From: Primula veris
Taxonomy: Eukaryota > Streptophyta > Magnoliopsida > Ericales > Primulaceae
Direction: 5' to 3'
Assembly (NCBI GenBank): GCA_963682055.1
Contig: OY821750.1
Span: 10,356,501 to 10,420,500, forward strand
DNA: 64,000 bases
Shown here: positions 24,500 through 38,100 of the stretch, one piece after another
Position numbering within the stretch: position 1 is the first letter of the stretch
Layout: each line of letters opens with the position of its first letter
Notes under the pieces: model-generated
Seen by the model: only the letters and a program-made list of their open reading frames with translations
Databases searched by the model: none
Told to the model about the DNA's origin: nothing
Made by a program: the position numbers and the translations under genes

Positions 24500-25420
24500 T
24501 TCATATTTTTGGCCAATTTAAGAAAAAATTGATATATTCCCTTAAAAGAATTTCCTCTTGCATACCAGCATTATTTTGGGGCACTTTTCTATGCCTTGTG
24601 GGTATATGTGTCTCGATATAACCGAGCAAAAACTTGTTGGTTATTTATTTAAGTACGCGTTGTATAATGATCCTTCAACTTTAACATAATTCCTTTTATT
24701 TTCTTAAAGTGCCCTGTGATTCTTTCAAAATAATACATCAATCAACCTTGTACTAGAAAAGCTACACGCGCTTAGTAAGCCAAGTGAACCATAAGATGTT
24801 CATCGATTCCCAAAATTTATGGGGGGAAATCATGTCTAACTTGCGCATGATGATTGAAATTTATGAAATAAGTTTATCAATATCTTCTACTTTGATAGTA
24901 GTACATGCCAACGTATTTAAAAAATATAACTAGTTATGTTGATACTTTCTACACATTATTGTGAAAAAGTTCACGAGATGCGATTGTGATAAGTATTTGC
25001 ATAAACACATGATAGTCATGACTGTTCATAAAACCATTTAACTTATGTTCTTTCATATCTACACACCGACCTATGTTAGATACATATAACTGTCATGAAA
25101 TCTCAAGTCCATTTACATACGGCTTATTTCCATTCTTTCTTAAATTTGTACATGGATTTTCAGTACTTTTGCGTTTTCGAATTAAATTATACATTTTTTT
25201 TTCAACGATATAATAATTTCATATCTTCTCTAGCCTTTGTGTTATCTTTTGTTTTTTCTATCAATAACTATAACAGTGTTGAACACGTTCATGATAACAT
25301 TCTTTTCGATATGTATCACATCAATGTTATGTCATATTATATTCGTTTTTCAATATGACAAGTCCTAAAAAATGCTATATTTCTTCCATGTTTTACTCGT
25401 ATTATTGCATATCCTTTCAT
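24500..25420 (-). pseudogene. Decayed CACTA TnpD-type transposase (Transposase_21) fragment
   Basis: Reading down the minus strand near 25,330 gives IDVIHIEKNVIMNVFNTVI, matching the family's conserved block around (D/V)MHIEKNV. Further down (about 24,870-24,700) come FWESMNILWFTW and LMYYFERITGHFKK, corresponding to the conserved region with the MYPFER box. The frame is broken by many stops and shifts. It lies 2-3 kb outside the CACTA element, on the same strand as its TnpA-like gene. It may come from another CACTA copy. Confidence 0.6.
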
Positions 25421-26144
25421 ACCATCGTCATCAACAATCTCATTAATTTCTTTTGATTATGAGTCAATCAATATGTTGTAAGATCTTTTCACCACTACGA
25501 ATAACATGTTACAAACTGACTTACTAAACTGAATGATTGAAAAACAAATGAGTTCAATAAAAAATAAAAGGCAAAATTTTATACCTACTCTGTTATCATC
25601 CTAAGACATTACAACCCATCTATTAAGGTAACGTGTCGAAACAATTTTTTTTACCTAACAACATAATAGTATAACTTAGCCATGTTTGTTTACGTTAGGA
25701 TAAATTAACAAAACATACTACTTTTTAAACTAAATTAATAAAAACCTAGTCAAAAATTTTTCATTATCAAAAACATACCAAACAATTTTAATGATATTTA
25801 TTCTATTCTTTCTATCTCTTTCATCTTACTCTCTCTCTCCTCCATTCTTCTCTGTATCTTTCTTTCATACCCCACTCCATCTCTCTCTCCTCCTCCACCA
25901 CGAAAATCCGTCACTGACTACCAAACACCATCTAGATTATATAGACATCCACATACATATAAATACACATATATACATACGTAATACACAAATATTACAC
26001 TCGTTGATACCCCGTAATATATGAAAAATATATGGAATTGGTGAAATTGTTTTCTATTTATTGAGCTTTGAGACTATTGTAAACCTTGTGGCTTTCAAGT
26101 TGAAAGGGGAGAGTCTATATGTACATTATTGAGAGAAATCCATA
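25421..26144. other. AT-rich gap, nothing recognised
   Basis: Contains a CT-rich tract at 25,800-25,900 and a run of TACATA repeats near 25,950. No gene or element end is supported. Confidence 0.45.
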
Positions 26145-26365
26145 TGTAGGGTATGAAGTTTTGAAATTAGGGTATGAAGTTTTAAAATTAGGGTATAAAC
26201 TTTTGAAATTAGGGTATGAAGTTTTAAAATTAGGGTATGAAGTTTTGAAATTATGGTGTAAAGTTTTAAAATTAGGGTATAAACTCTTTTTTAGATATTT
26301 GATTGTGATCCAGAACATTTAGGGTATGAACTTTTAAAATTAGGGTACGACGTTTTATAATTAGC
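26145..26365. repeat. 21-bp tandem repeat array
   Basis: Units of the type GGGTATGAAGTTTTGAAATTA repeat with few changes about seven times, then a spacer, then about two more. Because 21 is divisible by three, both strands stay open (GYEVLKL on plus, NFKTSYP on minus). This is a minisatellite, not a gene. Confidence 0.85.
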
Positions 26366-26462
26366 ATATGAATATTTTGTAAGTTTTTAATCATTTATAG
26401 ATAGAGATATGGGTGATTAGCGTGTGCTAGAAAGATATACGATTATCGTGTGTTAGAGAGAG

Positions 26463-26872
26463 TGTCACACCCCAAAATCCGGAAACACAGATATCGATGC
26501 ATGACCTTTTTAAACAAAAGAAAAGAGAACTTGTTGGTACGAAATTGAAATTTTTAAAATAAAACATTTGCGAGCTAATGGAACAATTAAATGAATAAAA
26601 TAAACTGTTTTGAGAAAGTTTGTAGAAGCGAACTATTTGGTCCCCAAAGTTCTAAAAGTTAACTCTTAATCCAAAAATATAGTTTTACTACCCAAAAATA
26701 ACAAATATTTAGAAACAAGCCTATTGGATCCTTTTTATTAGTAAAATTAGTAACAGGTTTTTAAAATAAAGTTTTTCGGAAGAGTTTCGGTTTTTGGTAA
26801 AATTTGTATAAAACGTTTTTGGATAAATTAAATCATAAATAAAACCATTTATAAAAATACGGGATGTTACAA
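26463..26872 (-). mobile_element. Internally deleted LTR of the same Gypsy family
   Basis: The plus strand reads TGTCACACCCC at the left end and GGGATGTTACA at the right. The first ~130 bp match 13,754-13,905, after which the sequence jumps to match 15,308-15,604. About 1.4 kb of LTR, including the 130-bp repeats, is thus missing. To its right lies AATTTCGTCCCGAAATT, which on the minus strand is the usual text just before the polypurine tract of plant Gypsy elements, so this is a 3' LTR. Confidence 0.8.
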
Positions 26873-27310
26873 CTAACTCTCCTTAAAAGAATTTCGTCCC
26901 GAAATTTTCCTCTCTAAAGAACTATACCCAAAAATGATAAACTTTTATAAATAAGACCATAAGAATTTAAACGTACAATTCGTGTCATAATTCAAGAAAT
27001 AAAATACACAGGGTTCACAACCCATAACAACTTCACAATCCATAACTTCAGAAAATGACCAACATGTAAGAACATCAAATCAAGTAACCGCCTGTATATA
27101 ATATCTAATTGAATAAAAGACAATAAAGTAAACAAAGATGACATGCTTCTACCTCAACAACTCCACAACGTCTACAAAATTCAAAATACGGTCTTTCTAG
27201 TAAATAAAACTCTAATAAAATAAACTCTCAACCCAGACCCGGGGGTATCACACGGCTGAATAACACGTGTGGCGGCACGTGCTAAACAAAGCCTAAATGA
27301 AATAATTATT
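26873..27310 (-). other. Gypsy 3' internal remnant next to the LTR
   Basis: The minus strand runs TTTCGGGACGAAATTCTTTT and AAGGAGAGTTAG into the LTR start, the polypurine-tract region. Farther right the block at 27,245-27,310 (CACGTGTGGCGGCACGTGC) is shared in inverse orientation with about 24,150. No coding frame is left. Confidence 0.6.
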
Positions 27311-27735
27311 AAACACTCGCTAAATAACTCATTAAATAAGCTCACAGAGAGAGAGGTGCGATTAGAGAGAGAGTTGCGGTTAGAAAAAGAGGTTAGATTA
27401 GAGAGAGAGTTTAGATTATTGTCTGATTAGAATTAGAGAAATAATAAGTATATATAGGTATATTTTTGATAATTTAAATTATTAGTGTATGTTTTTGTTA
27501 ACATAATAGTGGCAGGGTATGTTTATGTTAATTGCCCCGTTTACAATATAGTATACCGAGATATAATTTGTAACTAATTATTATGAGTGGTAATAATAAT
27601 AACACTTATGATAACACCATATAAGTGTTATTAGTTGTATACCCCTAACATAAAACATAGTACATCTAGTAATATATATTGCTTGTTTGATACCAATTTA
27701 AAATTGTGTAAACAACAATATATAAGTGGGATCAC

Positions 27736-28330
27736 ACTAGGGGTGGCATTTTTTACCGACTTGTACCAACCGATCGCTTTTAGAGCCGAACCAATCAAAT
27801 CGATATCAAAAGTTTGGTATACCGACATTACGGTACGGTGCAACCGAACCGATCTTTGAAAGTCGGTTCGGTTTTGGTATTCGTTTGGTAAGTTCGGTAT
27901 GGTACCGATTCAAACCGAAATATTAAAATATACTATATAGACAAATAAATTAAAACACTTATATACACTTAATTATTAACGTTGTTATAATATACTTATA
28001 TTACTTTTTCTAGTGAATATTTATAATATTTTTATTTATTTATAAATTTTACTAGAAATGTTAGTAGTATTTACTATTTTATGCAAAGAAACAAGAAATA
28101 AGAAATGTAACCATAATATAAATAAATATATATTTTTAATCTACTATTTTTAAAACTTTATACTATGTTTTTTTCCCAAATCGCACCATTTTTCTATTAT
28201 CACTTGTAAACTCTAAAGTTTGGTATAAAACCAAAATCGAACCGAACCAACCGAATAGTTTGGTACGGTATCGATATGTAATCAAAAAGTTCGGTATCGA
28301 ACCGATATCAACCTGAACACACACTACCTG
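27736..28330. mobile_element. Candidate MITE with GGTTCGGTTTGGTA-type subterminal repeats
   Basis: The left side starts TAGGGGTGGCATTTTTTACC, like many plant hAT MITEs. Both sides are rich in mirrored CGGTTCGGT, GGTATCGAACCGA and TTGGTACGGTA motifs around an AT-rich centre. The right end and target duplication are not clear, so the boundaries are approximate. Confidence 0.45.
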
Positions 28331-28367
28331 AAATACCTTTTTTAGTACAAACAAAAATGAGCTAAAG

Positions 28368-29165
28368 GTATATGTGTGATTATATGGAAAAACAGAGTCA
28401 AAATTGCAATTTCTAGTCTCCCAATAAAATCCTAGTTATGCCTCTCTGGTAGAATAAAATACAGTACAATTAGTAATATACCATATAGGCACCAATTCCA
28501 AGCTGAATGAAATACGGTACAAATTATACCCCTTGGTATCGCTCCAAATTTTCTATCCAAGTTCTCTATCCTCTTTTATGCCCCTTTGCTTATTTTATTC
28601 AAAAAAATTCTAAAAAATTTGAAAAAAATTGTATAATTACTATAATACATGTATCAATACATTCCAATAATTATTTTTAAAAGAAAATTCACATAAAAAT
28701 TATTTTGGAATAAATGTATAAATTAGTGTAAATTAAACATTGAATATTAAAAAAATTATCTAAAACAATATTATATTCAAATGTTTTAAAATTTGAATAC
28801 AATATAATATAAAAGTTTATAAAGTTGCGGTATAAGTTGTGAAAATTTAAAATTTGAGTGAAAATAAGCCAGCGATGATAGGGGATCGAAGATTTATGAC
28901 ATGTATACCCAAAACGATAAACGCAATTTTTTAATAGAAAATGAGTTTGACAATGACAATGAAGCCCGACCTATATTGTGGAGGCAAACACGGATTGGGT
29001 GGAGTAGGTAGTATTTGTGCAATTATATGAAAAAGTAGTCAGTATTGCAATTTCTACACCCCAGCACAGTATATGTATATCTTATTTCCCCCAAATAAAA
29101 TAAAAACCCTAGATTAGCTTTTCAAAACTCTCAAAGACTTTTTAGAGAGAGAGAGAGAGAGAGAG
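28368..29165 (+). promoter_or_regulatory. Upstream region of the LUC7-like gene with partial duplications
   Basis: A block reading ATTATATG(G)AAAAA..ATTGCAATTTCTA occurs at about 28,375 and again at about 29,020. The leader before the start codon has AAACCCTAGATTAGCTTTTC and a (GA)n tract directly 5' of the ATG. GA-rich leaders and CT/GA microsatellites at transcription starts are common in plants. The exact start is not determined. Confidence 0.45.
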
Positions 29166-32100
29166 ATGGATGCAATAAGGAAGCAGCTAGACGTGCTGAT
29201 GGGAGCAAACCGTAACGGTGACGTCACAGAAGTTAATAGAAAGTACTACGATCGTGACGTTTGTCGTCTCTACCTTGTTGGTCTTTGTCCTCACGAACTC
29301 TTCCAACTCACCGTAATATTATCCTTCTCTCTCTATATCTATCTATATATATATATATATATCCCACTTTATTCGTTTACTCTTTTATTTATTTAAGTTT
29401 CATTGCTAACATTGGATAATTGGATTTAGTTTTAGGAGTAATATTCCCTTCTCTCTCCCTCTCCCTCTCACTCTCTCTCTTTATATGTATTAGTTTTACT
29501 TTGATGTTCTGTTTCTGGTCATTGAGGAGTTAAAACTGTAATTAGTTGAAAGTATAATGGCTAGCGTAGTTAAAAGCAGTTATCATTTAATCAATAAATT
29601 TAGTTTAGGAGTAATATGCCCTTCTTTCTCTCTCTCTCTCTCTCTCTCTCCCTCACGCTCTATTATTTTACCCCTTTATTTTGGTTTAATTGCTGATATT
29701 ATGGGGCTGTTTGGCAACAGATTAGTTGTCAGAAATCCTGCTTTTGGGGTTTTGGATTTTTTTGCTTTTAGAAATGTAGCTTTTCTGTCGAAAAAGCAAA
29801 AAAAAATCTCTAAAGCAGAGTAATTTGCGAGGTTTTTTTTTATCTTTAGAACCGTTCTTAAGAGTTTCTTAATATGAGGACAAATAAGCTATTTTGTAGG
29901 GTTTATTAATTTGGGAGAAATTAAGCTATTTTTTTGGGGTTTTTGGGAAAATCTGTCTATTTGAATTCATTTTGTTTTAGGGTTTGTTATTTTGGGAATT
30001 TAGGGTTTCTTAATTTGGGAAAAAATATATATTACCCAACAGAAGTAGCAACTTTCACAGTGTCTAATTTAGCTCGTATCTTATGTTCCCCCAAATAAAA
30101 CAAAACCCTAGATGAGCTTTTCAGAACTAGTAAACTTTCTAGAGAGGGGGAGAGAGATAGAGAGAGATGGTTGCAATAAAGAAGCAGCTAGACGTGCTGA
30201 TGGGGGCAAACCGTAACGGCGACGTAACAGAAGTTAACAGAAAGTACTACGATCATGACGTTTGTCGTCTCTACCTCGTTGGTCTTTGTCATCACGAGCT
30301 CTTTCAACTCACCGTAATATTATCCTTCTCTCTCTATATCTATATATATTGGGGAAAAAGCTGTTTAGTATCATGTACTATTGGCTTTTACCTATTTAGT
30401 ACCCAACCTTTAGATTTTACCAATTTGGGTCTTATCCTATCACAAAATGATGAAATTGTAGTTACGTTCTCTCACATAGTGAGTGTAACTACGTCAACAT
30501 CCACAAAAAATAGATCTCCAAATGTGAGATATAGTGAATGCAATTTTGTGAATTTATGTTGTCGGACCCTTAATTAAACAAAAATTGATAGGTTGGGTCA
30601 AATTTGGTAAAACTTAAAATTTGGGTACCAATCTGGTAAAACCCAATAGTACAAAAGCAAATAGTACAGGAAACAGCTTTTTCCCTATACATATATATCT
30701 ATATTCATATTTACATGTTATAAGTCTGTGTATGCGTGTCTTTGTGCCGGGACTACTAATCCCGTACGGATTGTGAGTGGGAATTAAAATTAAGGTCGGA
30801 TTAGTATCAAGTATAATGTAGTTTCTGGACTAATGTGTAACTTTATATAAACTCTGGACTATATTGTAATCTTTTATAAATTGGTGTACTGTAGTATATT
30901 TTGATGTACATGACTAATTCTGTCAGTTTTAGTTATACCACCCCGTATTAGCATAAAATGTAGTACAATTAGTATTATACCTTGTTTTGTACCAATTACA
31001 AAGTAAGTAAACAAACTTGAATACATGATATAGGGTGGGTCCACATTACAATAATATTTTACCCCCCTTACACCGCAAACAAAGATGTAACAGAATCGCA
31101 TCATGTGTAGTCCGTTCCGCACTAATAGTCCGGTTGCACTTTACGCTACCAAACACATCATTTGTGGTCCCGATAGGATTAATTGTCCAATTTCGATTTT
31201 TCTAATGATGCAGCCAAACAAACGTGTTTTCTTTTTATGATAAATTTCAACATGGGCTAGTTTCTGAAGTAGTTTTATTACGATTCGATAATGCTAACGG
31301 AATTTGGTCTCCGGATTATTAGGGATTGAACTTCACCCCGTTACTGCTTTTAGTCAGATCTAAAAAATAGCCAAAAAAATGCGTTAGGTTGAAACAAAAA
31401 ATTAATAAATTTGGACCTTTAAAGATTCTTCCTGATAAATTGGTCTTTTTTTGTCAGTGGATTTATATATGTATGTGTATTGGAGATGCTATTTTGAATA
31501 TTTAACTACTTAGCTTAGAAGCTTAACAGAAAAAATTAGTCTGGTGTGTTATTGGAGTGCTAAACAAATTATCTAATTAATTTGACCTGGAATTGACCTA
31601 TTCAGTTTTCATTGATTGTAAGCTATAAGATATTTGGTAAGAATCAGAAATGTGTGTCGGTGCGGAGTTTATAGTAGAATTTAACATTTTATCTCCGCGT
31701 GGAAGTTGAACTCTGTATTAGTTTTGTGGGACCAAGCTTTGTTTCACCGTGCAGTTAACATCAGTCAATGGATTTATACGGGTGTGACAAATATTCTACT
31801 CCTCTTTGTTATAAGGGTTTTTGACAGGAGAATTATCTGTATTGACCATTTAAACTATAAACCTTTGGTCGAGACACTTTAACCCTTGTAATATAGTTTG
31901 CTAAACAAGCACCTTCTCTTGTATTTGTTGGTAAATCAGCATCGAGTTCTGTATTAAAGATTAATTGTCGTGGTAAAGCAATAATCATTTACCGGGATGC
32001 AAGATATGACGTATGGTTTACTTTTTATTCATTTGCTTTCTTCTTATACCTTTTGTTTTGCCACTTTCGAAGTTATGAAGATGCCTTGAGTATTCATTAG

Positions 32101-35100
32101 CTTTTTATGGACTTCGACTGAAATACTGAATTACATGTGTAAACTTCTTGCTCAAGTCTTTTAGTATGTTTTTTTATTATTAATTTACTATAATTTAGAT
32201 GATAATAAAGTTTGAGATGTCTTTGTTAAGTTCTAATTCTTTTTGTAAGATACCATTAGTTTAAATCTTTATTTATAAGTATATTCGTAAGTCAGCTTAC
32301 AAAATTATCTTTTATTCAATTCTCTCATTGCAGTACTTTCTATTTGCCCAGTGTTTGTATTTACACACTTTCATGTTGGTTTTTCTTTTAGAAAATGGAT
32401 TTGGGACCATGCTCGAAGGTGCATTCGTTGCAGCTGAGAAAAGAGTATCCTTTTTACATCTGTTTTATTGTTTGCTTTTTTTAATTGTTGACGGGTAATC
32501 TAATTTGTGTATATTATATATACACACATCGAAGGCTTGTTTCCTTGTGAATACTACTTATGTTTCAGTACTAAAGGGGTCAGTTTCACTCAAAAAAATG
32601 TGTGTTTATATATTAATCTGACAAGATAACGGGCATCCTGCTTGTTTTTCTTGATGTGTTAATTACATATGTCATCATCTTCGAATCTTTTATAGGTATC
32701 TTTTTGAGTTTTTTCTTTGTTTAAATTTAATTTAAAGACAACGCAAAGGATTATACATAATTTCGTTTCTGGAGGTACTATACTCTTAACGTGAGACTTA
32801 AGATACTATACTGTGAACACGATTTGCTTTTGGATTTTGTATTTTGCATTTTCTCTTAACTTTTCGTAGCTATGAGGAAGCAAAAGCTAAGGGTCAAGAT
32901 AACTATGATAGGGACTTGGAAGATATCATAGACCGGCTTATTATCGACTGTGATAGGAAAATTTCGAGGGCTCTTAAACGTCTGGAAGATGAAGATGCTA
33001 AAGCTGCTATAGCTATATCCGTGTCTGAAGTAACACAGGTGACTCAGTCCCCCTTACTCACTTCCCTTAACAGTCATGACTTGCAGTTACATTTTCTCTC
33101 TCTCTCCCCCTCTCTTATCAATGTTGTTTTGATTCTTTTCGTCCAGAGTCCTGAAATTATCGAGTTGTCGAAACAAATCAAGGAGAAGTTGATTGAAGTT
33201 GATCAGTGTGGTAAGTTCCTTGTTGGCTAACCTCTTTGGAAAGTTAAGAGTTATGTTTCTGAGTTTCTCTATGGCGTGTTTCTAATATGGCGTGTTTATA
33301 AATATCTTTTGATTTTGTGTGGTTTACGTAAAAAGAAAATTCTGAGCTTGGAAATGTACAGTATCATTTCCCCTCTGTTTTCTTCAATTAAAGACTATCA
33401 TTCTCTTCGATTGTTTAGTTTACGTTTTCTACTGATAATTATTGTGCAAAGGTTTCCCGGCCCCTCCGTCTTCTTTTACTTTGTTAGAAGAAACTTTCAA
33501 TTAAAATAAACTCTGATGTGGAGTCTGATCTCTAAGATGATGTACATGTAGTGGTGTGATATATAATTGTTAGATCACTAATGTCTGCAATTTTTGTACT
33601 TTGTAGATCTTGAAGGCAAGACGGATATGAAAATTCGTGCTTTGGAAATATTGGATGAGCTTAGAACAACACGAGCAGATAAACAGGTGCATGATTTCTC
33701 AAAGAACACTTCTGACACTGTTGTTTCTCATTGGACATTTCTTTGTGAATGTTAATTTATTATTTAGTATTATTTTTATGATGAAAAAGCTATTTACCAC
33801 CCTATCCTTTTAGCTTTTCACGATTTAGTATCTAGCCTACCTGCTATTTCAATTAATGAATTAAGTATTCGAGCTTTGTGTTTAACATCCAATCAAGGCA
33901 CCCTTGTCCAATTAAGCATTATGGGTTGGGTACTAAATTGCTGAAAGTTGGTAAGACATGGTGTTAGGTTGGTTACGTGTATTGTAAATTGAGTACCAAA
34001 TTAGTAAAAGTTGATAGGAGGTACTAACAGTTTTTTTTTTTTCAATTAGTTAAAAACCTGCAACAAGCAGGAGTACCTTGATTGGCCGAGCTTTGTTAAG
34101 TTGGGTACCAAAATGGAAAAGTATTATATGTGGGGTACTAAATTGTTAAAAGCTTGTAGGATCGGCTAGTGAACGACTTTTTTTCCTTATATGTTGCTAA
34201 CTGTTATTTCCATGTGACAGTCAACACTTTTACTTGAAGCTTTCAACAAAGACAGAGCTTCATTGCCTCAGCCGCTTTCAAATCCTCCACCACTCACACC
34301 CTTGCCTGCTCCAGATGCTCGTACACAAGAACTGATTAATGAGAAGTTGAAAAAAGCGGAAGATCTTGGTAAGTGGTGTTGATGCTTCTTTTTATGCCCA
34401 CACACTTTTAACTCGTTAAGTAAAATTTTCCAGATACTGCTGCAATTGGTCATTAATCCTGTTGCATCATTCTTTAGTCTACAAATTATTAGTCTTTGCG
34501 ATCATTCTTATGCTATTTTATACTTGCTATATTCTCTCCTATTTTGATGTTGAGTTCCACCACTATACTATAAAGTCATTTTTTGTTAAAATTAGAAATC
34601 TGTTTAGACTTTATTTCCAATTTTTGCTTGACAAATAACAATCAATTAACATGCTTGAAGCGCCTCACCCTTTACTAAAAGAGATTTTAAAATTTGAAAC
34701 GATGTAGTATATATTTAGGCAGTATCCTATTCAGTCATAACTTTGCAGCTTCTAATTTATACTGAAGCTGTATTTGAGACGAGGGTTTAACGATCAGGGG
34801 CTTTTCTTTTAAACTAAGGCAAGGGTATCTGAGTATTTTTGGGAAGTACAATTAGTTCATGATTATTTTTTTCTTATGTGACCCTGGGTCATATGTCTGA
34901 TATCTAGAAACAGCCTTCTGATAATAGGGCAGTGTGAGTTGACTTCATACACACCCATATGTCTATGAATATGTGTTATGTATACAGGCAAAGTGTGTTC
35001 GCAGGTTTTACTTGTGTATATAGTTTGCATGATTGAATGGCTTTTAGTTCTAAGGGCAGCCCCTTATTTGTTGAGTGAAATTTGTGCAAAACTCGGTTAT

Positions 35101-38100
35101 CAGGGTGCTTCATTTTATGAAATATTTCTCTTTTAGAAATTGGTGATGAATTATCAAAACAGTTCTTTTATTTATTTCCTTGGTGCTTTATCTCCAATTA
35201 ACGGCGTGTTATTAATGTTTTATATATTTTAGGTGAGCAAGGAATGGTTGATGAAGCACAGAAAGCCTTGGAAGAAGCTGAAGCACTAAAGAGGGTAGCG
35301 TTTTTTTTCACCCTCTTCTAATTAATGCCGTTGTTGATTGAATCTAAATCTGGGCTGAAATCAATTTGATTAAAGATATTGTTTTAGGTGTAGTTTTTAT
35401 TCTCTATACAGAGTTGAAGGTGGCAAATAGACTGAACAGGGATGTTGGTGTAATTTTGCTTTAGAAAATGCATGAATAACTTGACAGAGATTTTTGTAAA
35501 CCCTAATTGAATGAGGGCAGAGGGGATTTAAATTTTGCTTCTCCGATTATCAATTCCACCCTCCAGACTTTAATTCAAGCCTCGGTTTCATCTTTTTACC
35601 CCCAACTGACCTGATTAACCCCCTCTCCCCCCCCAAAAAAAAAAATTTGGGTTTCTTTACAACTTACGACTAATAGCAGCCGACTACCTTTAGTCGAGTC
35701 GTTTGACCGGTAACCAGCGACTAGTCGTTTGGCCAAAACGACCTTTAGAACACTATCGATGATAACCCTCCATGCGATTAAAACTTAAAAGCACTTTGTA
35801 CCCCTAGGAAAGAGTTGAAAGGCTTATAATCTTCTGGGTTTTGTCAGTAATTGAAAGAGAAGCCTGCACACGAAAAGCAAAAAATTAGACAATATAGAAG
35901 GATGTATTTAAACGTAAAAGCCGAAGAGCTTGTAAAGAAAGTCTGTTATGTCAGAACTACGTATGTATATGATAATGACATCCAATTTTAGGGCAGTGCA
36001 TATGATCAGAATACGCTCTTAAGTCATGTTTCCTTAGTATATGTATAGTTTGTATTTCTTCTATTATATATCGATGGTGTAGGTGGCATTTGATTTGTTT
36101 CTCACAATTTATTTTGCAACTCTAGCTGGCCCCTAGACCTGAACCAGTTACGGATTCCTCCAAGTACACTGCTGTTGATGTCCGCATTGTGAGCACTCTA
36201 ACTTGCTTTTCCATTTCATTTTGTATTGGTAGAGCATCTTGAATTTTTAGGCTTACCATTAGCCGCTTATAACTAATGCTTAATTACATTTATGTGTCAA
36301 TGCTTTTAGCTGATTTTCATAGTTTGTGACAAAATGCAGGCTGGTTATTGGGGAAAATTTTGATTTAGTACAACTTATTATGAAAAAAGTCAATACTGAT
36401 TTATCCTCATTTTTCTCTAGTTGAATTTATAAACTAAACCCTCATCCTTCCACGGTAACGATAGTAATTAGTAACTAATTTGTAGTCCACTCCTTTCTAG
36501 GTTTTGTATGTTAGTTTCTCTCCTGGAATCCTGGAATCCTGGAATCACCCTTAGATAAACACCTTTTTTAAAAGAGTGAAAATGCATACAAAAATTAAAT
36601 TAGTTTATATACACGGAAATTAAATCAACAGTAAATTTAGAATAGACATTTGTATGAAAAATTATAATTGATAGTATACTAATATTAAATAGTTTAAGAT
36701 TGCACGAAAACGCTTACGAAAATCTAGACTATCATATACAAAACACGTGTAAATAAACATGAACAATTAAGTTGTACTTGCCGCTTATAATTCCTTGAAA
36801 TCTTTTATTCTGTATATTTTGAAAAAGGTCTAATGTGAAATTGTCTAGCAAAGACTGGTACATAAAATCTCAAACACATTGTTTACTTGATATATTGAGA
36901 AACGAAAAAGACGGGCCGACTAAATGTGTTATGGGGTGGTTCAAACTAGGCTGCTCAATTTGGGTCGGGTTGTTTTATGAGAGACCTGACTTAGTTCAAA
37001 CTAGGCTGCTCAATTTGGGTCGGGTTATTTTATGAGAGACTTGACTTATGTATGCATGCTGCCTTTACGTGGTCGTTGCTGCTCTGTCATGCATATTGTT
37101 TAGATTATTCTGTTCCTTTTTAAAATGCTAGTTGAGATGTTACTGTTTTATTTTACTAATCCTTGTCTTGCTATCTTAATATTGAACAGACGGATCAAAA
37201 GCTCCGTGTATGCGACATTTGTGGGGCATTTCTTAGTGTTTATGACAGGTAAATTCATATCCTTGCTCTTGTAAAAATGTGGTGATTATCGTTAAAAGGA
37301 CGTCAAAGAACTAGTTTGTGGGTTTAAGTACTTCAGGCATACCTCGCGATTAACCTCCTTGTCACCGACAGGCTTTTGGGCCCAGTTTTTCGTGGATAAA
37401 CTTTTGCAGCTAAAGAATGTGCGTCTTTTCTGTTTGTTATGTTTAATGATCATGCTATTGCTAGCTAGAAACTTAAGGGCAACTGTACTGTTATCAGTTT
37501 GAAATACCTTAATTCCATTATAATGCAATGTGATTTCATTATGATTTGATATTGGCTTTCAGCGATCGACGTTTAGCTGATCATTTTGGGGGAAAGCTTC
37601 ATCTGGGTTATATGCAGATCCGAGAGAAATTAGCCGATATCCAGGTAATATTATCTATGCCGTCATCTTAGAATACGCTTTTCATAATTTAAGGTTATTT
37701 ATCCTACTGAAAATATCCATCGTACTTTTAATAGTTACATACATAGCTGTGGTGGGAGCTCTACAATTTGTTATTCTTCTTTATTTTTGGCATGTTTGTT
37801 ATTCGAATTTACCCCTTAGATCATAACTTTCATCTGCACAGTTAATGGCAAACACCAACTTTGTGCAATAGTGCTGTTTCTAAAGAGTTTAGCTGCTAGT
37901 TTTATCTGCTTTTTGTTTTTCTGGATACTTAAGTTGGTACTCTGAATATGTTGGCTCAGGTGCTCCTATAAATGTGTGACTTACTTCCTTAAAGGTTCTC
38001 AGTTTATTATGCATCTGTGAGTTTTCTTAACTTGTAAAAGAGCATTTTCCTACATTCTCTGTATATAATATATCAACTGATGTCTAGGGCTCACTTGAAA

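Noticed and set aside
25791..26024. 77-codon Ser/Leu-rich frame
   Set aside because: Low-complexity CT tract plus TACATA repeat; no homology or splicing context.
26119..26322. 67-codon frames on both strands of the 21-bp repeat
   Set aside because: They result from a period divisible by three in a tandem repeat; no start context, homology or splice structure supports coding.
33276..33509. 77-codon frame after LUC7-like exon 4
   Set aside because: Intron sequence; the exon 4 donor at 33,211 and acceptor at 33,606 splice in frame around it.
34268..34453. Minus-strand frame in LUC7-like
   Set aside because: Antisense of LUC7-like exon 6, whose plus-strand frame is conserved and splices correctly.
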